From assembly GCF_040412425.1 (NCBI RefSeq), contig NC_089763.1:51944587-52008586 (forward strand): 64,000 nt of DNA, given 5' to 3'. Position 1 is the stretch's first letter; each line of letters opens with the position of its first letter. A program made the translations under genes and the position numbers. Below, in pieces: positions 37,060 to 48,712 of this stretch. Below the pieces are notes generated by a model that saw only the letters and a program-made list of their open reading frames with translations, did no database searches and was not told where the DNA came from. The stretch comes from Macrobrachium rosenbergii. Taxonomy: Eukaryota; Arthropoda; Malacostraca; Decapoda; Palaemonidae.

Positions 37060-40000
37060 CTAGTGAGCTCCTCCCCTCTTCTTCTTGCCCTTACCTTTCC
37101 TCTTGGGGGGGACAGGTTGATGAAAGGGACCCTGTGGTTCCTTCTGCGGAGGCGAAGAAGAGGGCTGGACTTTACCCCAAGCAGCGGTTGAAGCATCAGA
37201 CTTCTTCGGGGCTGGGGTGCTAGCCTGGTTCAGGGACCGGGCCACAGGACGAGAGGGCTGCGCAACCCCTTTCGTCGCTGCCTGATGGACAAGATGGTCG
37301 CGTTTGTCGGCCTTTCTCTTGTCCACCGCAGCGTCCACCTCCCCCTTGGGGAAGAGGGAGGTGGAGTCCAGAATGGGTCCATTACGCAGAGACACTGCAG
37401 CTTCCGTACCTAGTGACCTGACGATCTGGGAGAGCACTGCATCCCTTCTCTTCAGCACCAGGTTGGCCCAGAGGTTTGCCACCTGGTGGGTTATAAAGGA
37501 AATAGCCTTTCCCCCAGACTGGCAAAGACTCCTGAAGGTCGGATCCTCACTCTGAGTAGACGAGGCCGCGATTCTCGACAACATGAAGGCCCAGTTGTCG
37601 AGCCAAGAGATCGCCTGGAGGGCAGACAGAGCCATACCCTCCAAAGCCCTCATCTCAGCTTGCGAGAATAGCGCCTGCTCTCCCAGTAGCTGAGCCGAAG
37701 TGGCACCAGGTGCTAACCGAGTCAGCCCTGGTTCCACGACCTTCTGCTGCAGTACACCTTCCGACGGAACATGGTACTTCTTCTGTCTTGTTAGAGGGGG
37801 AGGTAACAGCTTGGTAGCTCAAGCCGAGTGAAGCGACGACGACTGTCCGGAGACTAAGTCGTTCACCTGGCTGAGAAAGCTGTCCGCTAAGGGAGACCAC
37901 GGTAGACCAAGAGAGGGTTTGGGCTCCCTCCTGGAAGCATAAAACTCCTCAAGTCTGGACGACCGTTCTTCCAAAGGGGCTGGAAGCAGTTCCTCCAGGC
38001 CGTTGTGCTGACGGATCAGCGCAAAGACGTCTACAAACGCCCTATGCATTTCTGGAGTGTCCAGATCTCTCAGAAGAGGACCCTCCGAGAGACAGTCATC
38101 CGGGAAAGCCCCACCCGCAGGAGAGCCCGAGACAGACCCCGTCTCTCTGCCTCGCACGACAGCAGTGTACCTCCTTTGGAGGGCCGGATGCTCCTGATGA
38201 CAACTGCCCGAGGGCCTCAGCCCCGGCAATCCTACCGACCCCGTTTCCTCCCAGAGAATCCCGAGGAAGTTGAGGGGGTGGGAGAGACAGAGCGAACACT
38301 ATTGTTGCATCCGCTGGTATAGCCAGTGGAGGCAACAGACCCCTCACGGTCCCCGACCCACAATGGAGGATCGTGTGAGGGCCTAGACGGACTGGCTCGT
38401 CTGGGCGAGCGACTGTCACGATGATCAGGGGACAGTCTCCTCACAGCCGATCCACACTCTGACGCTGGACGAGCGTCGACACTGGGGCGTGCAGAGAAAA
38501 CCAACACAGGAGCGCGGACTGCCGATTGGAGGCCGCTGTCCCTATCGTCCGGGCGTGTTCTGGCCTTCTTCGGTGCCAAAACAGACGAAGAAGGTTGTGG
38601 GGATCCTTTTGTTGACATCCCCAATGCCTTCAGGGACAGGACATCCTTGCACCCTCCCCGCCATACCTTTGTCAGATTTAGGCAAGGGCAACGGTTTGGG
38701 TGGGGGAGAAGCCCACAAGCTCTTCCCCTTATCCCATTCCGTGCCCGAACTCGTGACGGAGGTCAAGCCTGCGCGGTCTCCCGAAGGAGATCGTGCTTTC
38801 AGCGACACGCACTTGGGAGGCAAAACGGAACCAGTCTGGGAGGATGGCGCTCCCGAACCGTCCGAGGAGGGTACCGAGGTGCCCTTCTCGGCGAGAGAAC
38901 CAGCGGTTTGTCCCCAGGGGGGGGGGGGGGGAGAGCGCTGCCTTAGCAGAGCGAGTCTTCTTAGAAGGAGGAGGAGCTGCGCTCCCCTTCCTAGCCCAAT
39001 TGGACTTAGAAGAAGGAGGGGGAGAGGAGGACAAAGACGAGGATGATGACGATGAAGAAGAGGAAGAAGAGGACGGGGATGGTTGACGAGCACGCTTCTT
39101 CTTCTTTTATCAATCAGAGATAAGACCGCATCCCCCAGCTTGCCAAAGACAGACCATACAGGGTCGACGGAAACTGGGGCAGGAACAGAAGCAGGAGCAA
39201 TTAGTCAAGGCAAATCTAGCTGGGAATGTCTGCTGTCAGGAAAAATCGGTGAAGCAGGGAACGTCGGACAGTCTGGGGTAGGCACAGGTAACGGTGGAAA
39301 CAAGGCAGGAGTCATGAGAGCATAGCCGGGAGGCGGCGGAGTGACCGAGCAGACCGGGCCGGCCAGCATCAACACTGAGATGGCAGGGAGGGACCGTGAC
39401 TACAGTATATGCATGATGCGTTCCCACCAAAGTCACCACGCTCCTCGGCAACACAGCAGTAACGGTGGTGGTCGTGAGAGGATAAATCAGGATTGCCAAA
39501 CATCCCGAGTGACTCCCACACCTGACTCAAACCTGGCACAGATCTCAAACCTGAGGAAGAAGACAAAGGTGGGCAGGGTCCCCTAATCCAGGGATGAGGG
39601 ACTCTGGGTGAGGGAGGGAACTAGAGGCATGTAGGCTAGGTTGACCGATCTCACCTCCTCTGTGAATGCCGATGCAGACACAGGGGACAGGGAGATGGAT
39701 TCCGTCAGGCAGTAAGGGGAGGCTGTCGGGATTCAGATAAGACTGAGAAGGATTAACCATAATTGGAGTCGAAGGAGCCGAAAACAGCCCCTCCAACACC
39801 TTGGATTCCTTCCGCTTATATCTGGGTCTATGAGAGTACCTATCCCACTGCTCGGGAGACCAAAGCCTACACTCATCACATGGGTCACCAACAGTACAAT
39901 CGGGGGGGGCCTTGCTCCCTTTGCAATATTTTAAGCAAAGGGAGTGGGGGTCTGATTCCGCACTGCAGCGGAAGGCGCCGCACTTTTTGTCCTTACCAGG

Positions 40001-40100
40001 ACAAATCTGGCGCACAGGCTTATCCAAGTCATGGGTTGTACCAGGACAAATCTGGCGCACAGGCTTATCCAAGTCATGGGTTGTAAAATGTCATCCATCT
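37060..40100 (-). pseudogene. DIRS gag pseudogene
   Basis: The N-terminus has CGAFRCSAESDPHSLCLKYC and CDECRLWSPEQWDRY. The middle is Ser/Pro/Lys-rich (SSSPPPSSKSNWARKG) and crosses an 11-12-base G run at about 38920-38931. The C-terminal part includes TPEMHRAFVDVFALIRQHNG, ADSFLSQVNDLVSGQ, then a TGA at 37816, then LEGMALSALQAISWLDNWAF and a very basic end (KRKGKGKKKRGG) before 37060. The one stop and at least two frameshifts inactivate it. A 45-bp exact tandem duplication sits in the N-terminal part. Confidence 0.75.
39995..40084. repeat. 45-bp exact tandem duplication
   Basis: Two identical 45-bp units at 39995-40039 and 40040-40084, inside the 5' part of DIRS gag. In protein they duplicate DKPVRQICPG plus flanks. 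Because the copies are exact, the duplication is recent. Confidence 0.97.
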
Positions 40101-40521
40101 TACAAACACGCACAAATACACAGGGGAACACGCCAAAATGAAAACAGGAACAAACACACCGTGAACAGGTTGAAGCTTTAGCCTCCAGAAGTCCGAGCAG
40201 AGAGCCGCAAAACACGTCCACATCAGACAAGGCTGGAAAGTAAAGTAGATGCGTGAATCTGGGAGGTTGGTACCGTGGGTTTCCCACTGTTACCAACCAC
40301 ATGCCCAGTTGGTGGTACTACCAACTCATGCCTTGTAAGTCCAGCTGCCTGTTCAGCTATGCCGAAAGTATCCCCATATGTAAAGGACCAAGGGTTTGTA
40401 TTTGTATAGGGACAATTTAATGCATTTTTGTATTCGGCTTTTATAACAGCTTTCCCGTTGGTGTGTTTCAAAGATTAAGTCTAAGAACTTCAGTTTGAGT
40501 TATGGTAAAAGGTAAGGTTAA

Positions 40522-41990
40522 CCCTTAAACGCCAAGCCTCTATTTACGAAAACTTTAATAATAATAAATAATAATACGAAAGTGTCTGCCGTATGCCAGC
40601 AGCGTTCGGGAGTTAGCGCCGAAGAGGAAAAAAAGTTTTTTTCAAAAAATCACAGCACACTTAGTTTTTAAGATTAAGAGTTCACTTTTGGCTCCTTTTT
40701 TTGACATTGCCTGAAGTTTAGTATGCAACCATCAGAAATGAAAAAAAATATCATTATCATATATAAATATTGAAATATATGAGTGCAAAAAAAAATTTCA
40801 TATATAATTGTATACAAATCGCGCTGTGAGCAAAACGGTTAAAGCTAATGAGTTATTTTTTTTTCTTTGTATTGTACACCTAATTGCGATGATTGTGGTA
40901 TATAAAAAATTGTAAAATGATCACAGCAACACAGAGAAAATATCACAAAATGATGCATGAATTCGTAACGCACGGACGTAAAAAAAAGTTTTTTCAAAAA
41001 TTCACCATAAATCGAAATATTGTGCTAGAGACTTCCCGTTTGTTGCAAAATGAAGGTAATTGATTGAATATTACTGTTTTAGTGTTTTAGCTTATAATTG
41101 CAGTTTTCGACCTTTTCGGTTGAGTTAAAGTTGACCGAAGGTCGAATTTTTTCTATTTATCGTGATTTATATGAAAATATTTCAAAACTGATAAAAGGTA
41201 CAACCATGAGTTATTTTTGGCTGTATTCTACATGAAATTGCGCACATTTTCATATATAAAAATTTATGTAACGACTAACATAAAACAGTGCAAACATTAC
41301 GACAAAGTGACGAAAGAATTTCTGAGATGTTCGGCCGAGTTACCGTCCAGACGTAAGGAAAGTTTTTTTTCAAAAATTCACCATAAATCGAAATATTGTG
41401 CTAGAGACTTCCAATTTGTTGCAAAATGAAGATAAATGATTGAATATTACTAGAATGTAAGAGTTTTAGCTTACAATTGCGTTTTTCGACCATTTCAGTA
41501 GAGTCAAAGTTGACCGAAGGTTGAAATTTTGGCACATCGTGATTTATATGAAAATATTTCAAAACTGATAGAAGCTACAACCATCAGTTATTTTTTGTTG
41601 TATTCTACATGAAATTGCGCACATCTTCATACATAAAACTTTATGTAACGACTAATATAAAACGGTGCAAACATTACGACAAAGTGACGAAAGAATTTCC
41701 GAGATGTTCGGCCAAGTTACCGCGCGCGGACGCAAGGAAAAATTTTTTTCAAAAATTCACCATAAATCGGAATATTGTGCTAGATACTTCCAATTTGTTG
41801 CAAAATGAAGGTAAATGATTGAATATTACTAGAATGTAAGAGTTTTAGCTTACAATTGCGTTTTTCGACCATTTCGGTCGAGTCAAAGTTGACCGAAGGT
41901 TGAAATTTTTTGTAGTCGACATACGGTACATCCGCTCGCCACCCGACAGACAATTTTAGTCGACTTACGATACGTCCAGCCACCGTAGGG
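40522..41990. mobile_element. TTAA-flanked element with internal satellite, copy A
   Basis: TTAA at 40518-40521 is followed by CCCTTAAACGCC. The right end reads ...ccaccgtaGGG followed by TTAA at 41991-41994. CCC...GGG ends with TTAA duplications are the piggyBac-superfamily pattern. The interior holds three tandem units of about 377 bp (block ttcaccataaatcg at 41001, 41378 and 41756). The right 110 bp carry paired tagtcgac-type motifs that match the ends of the elements at 52.6 and 55.7 kb. There is no transposase frame, so it is non-autonomous. Confidence 0.75.
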
Positions 41991-42039
41991 TTAAACAAAG
42001 TTCATGAGAATGACCACACTTGCTCCACCACTCCATCAA

Positions 42040-42247
42040 AATATACTTAAAATATAAGGTTAGTTACAAAAGTGTATACAGAGCTAAACAAAGCATATGA
42101 GGATGAACTACACTAAAATGTAAGGTTAGTTCTAAAAAAAACACATACACACAGTCAGGGTAGCAAGGAAGCATACAAAACTTCAAATGAGCTACCTAGC
42201 ATATCACTCATAACCAGGTTACTTGTTTCTCACTAGAACTTACTGGC

Positions 42248-42336
<89 letters not shown>

Positions 42337-43560
42337 ATTCTTAGAGTAAATTAAAAAAAGAAAAAGTACACACTATCAATAACTAAGGATGGTGGCAGGT
42401 CATTGAAATACCACTTGGATGGTAATGAAAATTCTCACAAGGAAGTCCACTAAAACCTTTTGTAAGTAATAGCACTAAAATTAAATGTCTTAGGCATGTG
42501 CTAGTCAATTTAGGAATTTAAATAAAAATTCTGGGACGTTAGATTTTTTGGGATATGGTATGGCTGGCAGTACCATTTAATATATATTCATCCCAAATTC
42601 CTCTTCAATATTTTTCTATCCCCTTTCCACTGCACAACCATCAGGGATGAAAGCACCAATCGGCCACATGCTACCATAACAAACAACCACATTGTATAGC
42701 AATGTCAAGGTTGGTCTGTCAACTCTCCACCTTGAGTTTAAGTATCTTGATGACATCAGTTGCATTGTAGAGCATTTGATTTTTATATAAACTATATGAG
42801 CTCTCCAGTTCTGCATCAGAGATGAAGCCTATGAGCTTTTCTGTTTGACTTGTGGTAAAAAGGTAACGCTACACAAAGAGTAAAGAGAATAAATACTCTT
42901 AAACATATTACACAAAAATTGAATATTTACAAAAATATATACAAAGCTAAGAGTCCTAAACACACACACACACGTTAGATTACCAGGGAAGCATACAAAA
43001 CTGAGCTAGCTACCTAGCATATCACTCATAACCAGGTTACCACTTAAAACTCAAAACTTACTGGCATCAAGTAAATACAATAAACCATTAAAGGAGACCA
43101 TCATTCTCACCTTAAATCAAGAATAAAAGTTGCATGGAATTTCACCAAGGACCGTCCAGGGGGAGGATGAGTCAAGTTAAGTACTGTACCATTCGGGTGA
43201 TAATGAAAATCTTCACAATGAAGTCCACCAGAACCCTTTGCAAGCAAAAGCTCGGTTAAGAAGTCTGGTCTTGGCGATGCACCAGTACACTGAGTTTTTT
43301 AAAAATTCTTGGATCAGACTTCTTGTGATATGGTATAAGATATAACCCCTTCCCACTGCATAAGTATCAGGGATGTGGGTACCTGTCAGCCACATACCAT
43401 TATTATAAAACTACCACCAGTACTGTACAGACAGTTAAAGGCGTCTAAGCCAGTTCACTGCATGTTACTATCATCTCTTGTTTCTGCAATGCACAAGGAA
43501 AATCAAGCAAAATATGATAAAAATTATATGGCATTGTATATGTTGAAAATATTTGATTGC
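42040..43560. repeat. about 815-bp tandem segmental duplication
   Basis: The block tacctagcatatcactcata with caggttac occurs at about 42201 and 43014. The following blocks (aatgaaaat..cttcacaa.gaagtccac, tgggatatggtat-like, and the catcaggga block) recur in order at the same offset. The copies are 75-85% similar by eye. Copy 1 contains the poly-A/GA microsatellite. Minus-strand frames in both copies share an IPD-x-x-AV-x-RG segment but are otherwise unrecognised. Confidence 0.65.
42253..42333. repeat. poly-A plus (GA)n microsatellite
   Basis: About 37 A residues followed by about 20 GA units. Confidence 0.97.
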
Positions 43561-43649
43561 ACTACTTTGGAGTGAAGAGACAAATTTACTCAAGTTTTCA
43601 GGAGCATGCAGTAGCAAAAAAAAAAAAAAAAATGAAAATCATCACAATA

Positions 43650-43995
43650 CAGTAAACCCTGTATTCGCGGTCTCACGATTCACAGACTCCCGTATTCGCG
43701 GATTTCTCTGTGGAACATATTTACACATTATTCGTGGAAAACTCACCCATTCGCAGTATTTTTCACCAAGAAATATTCACTAGTTACTGTATTTTCACAT
43801 TTTTGTGACTAAATGCACTTTTTGTGATAAAAGTATTAAAATACTCGGGTATAAGCATTTTCAGAAATTTTTTTGAACTATCAAAATAGGCAGTTCTAAG
43901 TGCTTTTAAGCGGGGTTTTAAGTATTCACAGATTTTAGCTATTCTTGGGGGAGGGTGTGTGGTATGCATCCCCCGCAAACACGGGCGGTTTACTG
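43650..43995. mobile_element. pogo/Tigger-like MITE
   Basis: The ends are TA-cagtaaaccctgtattcgcg and, inverted, cagtaaaccgcccgtgtttg-TA, with TA target duplications at 43648-43649 and 43996-43997. Sequences of the type CAGTAAACC...CGCGG are usual for pogo/Tigger-type elements. At 346 bp with no coding capacity it is a MITE. Confidence 0.75.
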
Positions 43996-44224
43996 TACTT
44001 AACTCCCCAAAACTCATACAACCCATTTTGAGATTCTGCCTTGCAAACATCTATTGCCTCATAAGGGGAGGTCTTGGTGCTCTATTGGCTTTTAGAAAAA
44101 ACAGTCTACCTATGCTTTACAGATTTCACTCACAAACTTTTATCTTGCTTCTTACTTGGTTACTTTTACTCATCACACATGTGAAAAGATTTTCAAGCCA
44201 TATCTTTACAGTAATATTTTTTTA

Positions 44225-46135
44225 TAAACTTCTATTTGCTCATATATGGTAGAAACCCGAAGGTCTTTACACAGGGAAAAACATCAAAGCGTTAGTTGGA
44301 TCCGGTTAAAAATAGAACAAGGGTTTCGTGACAGCAGGGTGATAGCCAATGGGGAGAGAGTAGGCAGATTCTGACCTCTCTTCCCCCTCTTGTGCTGCAT
44401 AACGTACCATTCATCTCTTAACCGTCTTCCTCTCAAGACATGCGCTGCCCCATCTTGCATAGAAGCCAGTTTATTACACACTTCCTGCCGTATCTACACC
44501 TTGGCATCCTGGTTTTTCCTTTTTTTGTTGTGTGATTCTGTGTCACATTTGTATGTTTTGCATTAGAGATAAAAATGCTTGATTCATCTAAGAAGGCACT
44601 GCCTCAGAGAAGATGCCCTGGGGTAGGTAACAATCCTCACTTTCATTATTTAGCCTCTTTTGATACTGATCCTCATACAACTTGTAGCAGATGCAGCTCT
44701 GATTGCAATGTAAGTAATCCTTGTTCCGAGTGCCGTGATTGGTCTCCAGAGCAATGAAAGCGTTTTGGTAAGAAGAAATACAAGACGAAGTCGGCTGTTC
44801 CGTCATGGGAAGGCTTCTCGCCTCCAGTGGCGGCCAACAATGCCATTCCTTCTTGTTCCTTCTCTCCTTTACCAGATTCACATCTTGTTGCATCATCTTC
44901 TCAGGAAGATTTTACTCCTTCACATTCATCTATTGCTTCGTCTTTAGATAAATGAAGGAGGGGTTCAGGAGTTCTTCAGATAAATCAAGGAGGGATTCAG
45001 AAGATCTTGTGCTTGATTAGGTGCCTCTCTTCTTTTGGGGGGGTCCCCCAAGGGAGGGAGGCAGCTCCCCTTCTACTGTTGTTTCAGGCACGGATGCCGA
45101 GAAGCTGAACAAGTGCTGGTCGTCGTAGGCCTACCAGGGGAGCCCCACATTGGGGGTCTGCTGTCCCACCTCCTGTCTTCCCGTCTCCCAGCTTCTGCCA
45201 CGTCAAGTGTCTGGAGCTACAGTGTCTGTGACGTATGCTTGTGTGTCTACGGCCACAACATCCTCGGCCCACACCGTTCCTTCATCGGCCATGCCTCTTC
45301 ATCATTTCTCGCACTTGCTCCTTACATGTCTGCTCCTTCTGACTCCTCTGTTCAAGCCTTGCTGGGGAGATTCAGAGGTCCTCTAATGAAGAAACTCTGC
45401 CACTCCGATTTGAAATCGAAGAAGAGATGACGTAGATCTCCTTCCCCCTCGCCATCGTCCTCTTATGCATCGTCTTCATCTTCTCTTTGCTCCATTCCAC
45501 AGAGGTGTTGGAGGAAGGAGAACTTCGTTGCCCCTCCTCGCATGAAGAACCAGAGGCTCTCCATCTCCCCTTCATCTGGAAGCAAGCCCAACCGTCCGTT
45601 TACTACAGCTGTGTCTCAGTCGGCTAATCTTAGCCATATTAAGGCTATGGATAGCTGTAAGTCTTCTGCCTTAGCTGCTGATGATTGTTGCCTAGTTCCT
45701 GATTCTTGTGCAGCAACACATTCATCAAAAGAAGTCCTCAAGTCCCCTAATAGGGCCATACATATACAGATTGGGCTTCTCAAAAAGTTACGGTCCTCTA
45801 GAAGCCATTGGCCTCGCTCAAGCAGCCATGACTACTCTCCACATAACCCAAGGTCTTGCTCGCGTGGCCATGACTATTCTCCATTAATGAGAGTCCCTTA
45901 CGGTTGCGCACTCAACCATGGTCATCATTTATTAGTCCATGCTCTCGTTCTCGTGGACCAGACCATGATCAAGGCAGGGTCCTTGCTCCTTCAGTCAAAC
46001 AGTGTATCCCCAAGAAAGTCCTGGGCCCCAGTCATTCCTATGCTTCAGTAATCAAGAAGGATGCAAGTGATTCTTCTATTTTGCTTGACAGGCCAGATCA
46101 ACTTCTATTTTTCATCCACATACAGAAATTATATA
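44225..46135 (+). pseudogene. DIRS gag remnant, plus strand
   Basis: From 44575 the frame reads SFDTDPHTTCSRCSSDCN and CSECRDWSPEQ, then a TGA at 44755-44757 in place of the conserved Trp codon. It continues as Lys-rich and Ser/Pro-rich stretches in shifting frames to about 46070 (RSSSHDYSPHNPRSCSRG). The Cys module matches the gag N-terminus at about 39.9 kb minus. The upstream gtagaaacccgaaggtcttt block at 44248 recalls a DIRS terminal repeat. No RT or recombinase follows. Confidence 0.6.
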
Positions 46136-48622
46136 CATAATCTGAAAGAGCATTAAATATTTTGTACTCTACTTTTTCTCATAAAACTTGTACAAATTTT
46201 TAGATTCTAGATGGAATTATACAACTTTACGGTACAGAAGTAATAAATTTATAACTGACACGACATTGTTTTATGAACTTGGATTTCACAAAAATTTCCT
46301 ATTTTTGCATTTACTCAAAAACCATACACAACGGGTCATTAAAATTCTAGCACGCTGGTGAGGAAATATGCTTATATTATCTTAAAACTACGGTATTAGA
46401 TCAAGTAAATTGTTAAAAACAGTGGCACATCCCCTTAAAAGGATGCCAAAATATCAGGAGGCACATCAGCAGTGCTGTAGGCCAGCAGAGAATCTTCTTA
46501 TAAATTTGAAATGAAGTTTCCCGATTCATGAACACCAGGAAATGTAGGCTAATTGTAAGTACTGAGTTTGTTGTGAAAAATTTATGTACAGGACAAATTT
46601 TTAAAAATTAATTACTAGCAGAGCACTAAAGTAGCAGCAGCCAAGGGATGAAACTGCCAAAACTTTCACAAACACATGCAGACTTTGGACCACATTGTGG
46701 GTTAAGCCCTTGACAAGCATTTAATCCACCACTAACTGTAATTACTGCATCAGCTTCTTGCATGCAGATGGGATAGCAAAAGGGCAATAAAAACATTGTT
46801 ATGATGGACTGCCATAAGCACAGGGGGTTGGGTACATGCAATTACCCTTTGAAGGAAATAAAATATGAAGTTGTTGGGTACTGTACTGTACATAGGTAAT
46901 ACTGTTGATTACTTCAGCACTATTACAGTGGATGCAAAGATTCATCAGCAATCACAAAGGATTCTTGATATGAAGAGCTATCACAAAAGTAGTAGACATA
47001 TAGCACTTTCTATATGTCTACGAAGCTCTACACCTAGCTCTGCCCATACATATCAATACAAATTCCCAATGTTCTCCAATCTTCCACTACTAAATGGCAC
47101 CTTTTCCTGGGTCCTACCATATAAGTCAATTTCCAGGGGTATCTCTTCTCCAGTTCGCCAGACAGCAGACACTTATATAGCAAAATATAACTAAAGGGAT
47201 CAGTTATAAAAGATTTTAATAAATGCACAACTCTTCAATCCATCAGCTCTTCCTTAATATTAGATAAACCGAGTCAGCAGTGCCAAACTCCTAATACAGA
47301 TGGTATTCCCTTGCTAGAGAGATTTGATTAGTCCCACTAACTGGGAAGAAAAGACCTACAGGACGTTTTTATCTCATGTTAAGAAAAGAATGTCACCAAC
47401 ACATTACCTGAGGATACTGCATCCAAGCAGTTTGGATCAGACATTTATTCATATAAAATAGGATAAGGACATGAAGCAAACATTTCCAAAAAATTCACTT
47501 AAATCATATTATCATCATTTACTCTCGAGACACGACTCTCACATCAAACATCTAGAAAAAGACTAAAGTAGTAGTGCACTCCCCATACACTTGTACCCCT
47601 CTAAAAATATTTTAGATTATATTTCAACATTGCACATTATTTACAACTCAATATCTTTTAGTATAATCCTAGATCACTGAACTTGCAAAACAAAATTGTT
47701 CGTCTTTTCAAAGAAAAAGCTAACGGGTCCAATACAACAAAATTCCCTTGACTTGGAAACAGGCCTAATACAACAAATTTCTTAAAATTTTGTAAACCGT
47801 TTGGTTGAAAGTTTTCCATTATAATAAAAGCAAAACTACTTGGAAAAACTAGCAAGATCACCATTCCAAAAAATTCTCCTTTACACATTTATAAAAGCAT
47901 TTTTAATAAATATCAATTACAAATTTCTTTTAAATCTTAATCATGGTGTGAAATCTATACCATCTGTCTTGAATAACAATAATATACAATAAATACCAAT
48001 TATAGTAATAGCACTACCTATATTTAAACAATAGATTTTGATACAAATTCTCCATTTCTGTATACCTGTACAAACATGACTTTTAATAACGTGCCTTATT
48101 CCTTTAAAAAAAACAAATGTGGCTAAAGTGTATTTAACTCCTCTTTAATCTCCATTATACATTTCCTTATGACATAAATACAAGATTAACCCATCTAAAA
48201 ATATTTTACAGCTATATGAAATCACTGTACAGGTATAGTATAAACATCCATTGTAAGTAAAGAACTAAGGAATGATGAGTAACATGAAAGCCTAAAATAA
48301 AAGAATGGAGACAAAAATAACACTATTGTTAATATGATGACCATTACAAAATTCAGTTATGAAATGTTTCAAATTTGGAAATGAATCAGCAGTCAAAAGG
48401 TTGGCTTTATATATGAGAAGAGCAATCCCGTGTACCTAAGCACAGTAGTCAAAATAGTGAATTGGTGCCAATATGGCTTTTACTGTTCATGTAATTTACT
48501 GTACTGTACTTGGTATTGTACACTTCCAAAAATAACTTCCACAAACAATGATATTTAACAGCCGCAAAAGTAGCAGCACTGCAGTAGGCTACGCATAATA
48601 AATGTGATATCCTATGACAGGG
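46136..48622 (-). other. RER1 3' flank and probable 3' UTR
   Basis: AT-rich, without convincing open frames. The RER1 terminal exon continues into it. A minus-strand AATAAA occurs at 47449-47444, but which poly-A signal is used cannot be settled from sequence. Confidence 0.4.
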
Positions 48623-48712
48623 TCAGTGGGCAGCAGGTTTAGTTGAATTCTCTTGGCTCTGGTAACGTGGTTTCCCCAATGAGAACGGTAGGTATTTATA
48701 CTTTATCATGTG
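48623..48712 (-). CDS. RER1: RER1 coding exon 5 (terminal)
   Basis: Acceptor gttttcag. Encodes [20 protein letters not shown] and ENSTKPAAH, then TGA at 48625-48623. This matches the basic cytosolic tail of RER1. Confidence 0.95.
   Translation of the reverse strand, partial: HMIKYKYLPFSLGKPRYQSQENSTKPAAH

Larger units (their letters stand above)
35335..40440 (-). mobile_element. DIRS retrotransposon lacking recombinase
   Basis: Sequence 35335-35520 (tttacatatggggatacttt, gggcatgtggttggtaac, gggaaacccacgg) is repeated inverted at 40230-40440, so the element has inverted terminal repeats. Read on the minus strand from 40440, it has an N-terminal Cys-rich gag (about 40.1-39.5 kb), the main gag (38.6-37.06 kb), RT (36.9-36.1 kb) and the start of RNase H (35.95 kb). 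Only about 250 bp then remain before the 3' repeat, so recombinase and methylase-like genes are absent. Confidence 0.88.

Noticed and set aside
36178..39086. Many long plus-strand open frames
   Set aside because: They are antisense to the DIRS gag and RT on the minus strand, and GC-rich coding sequence gives such shadows.
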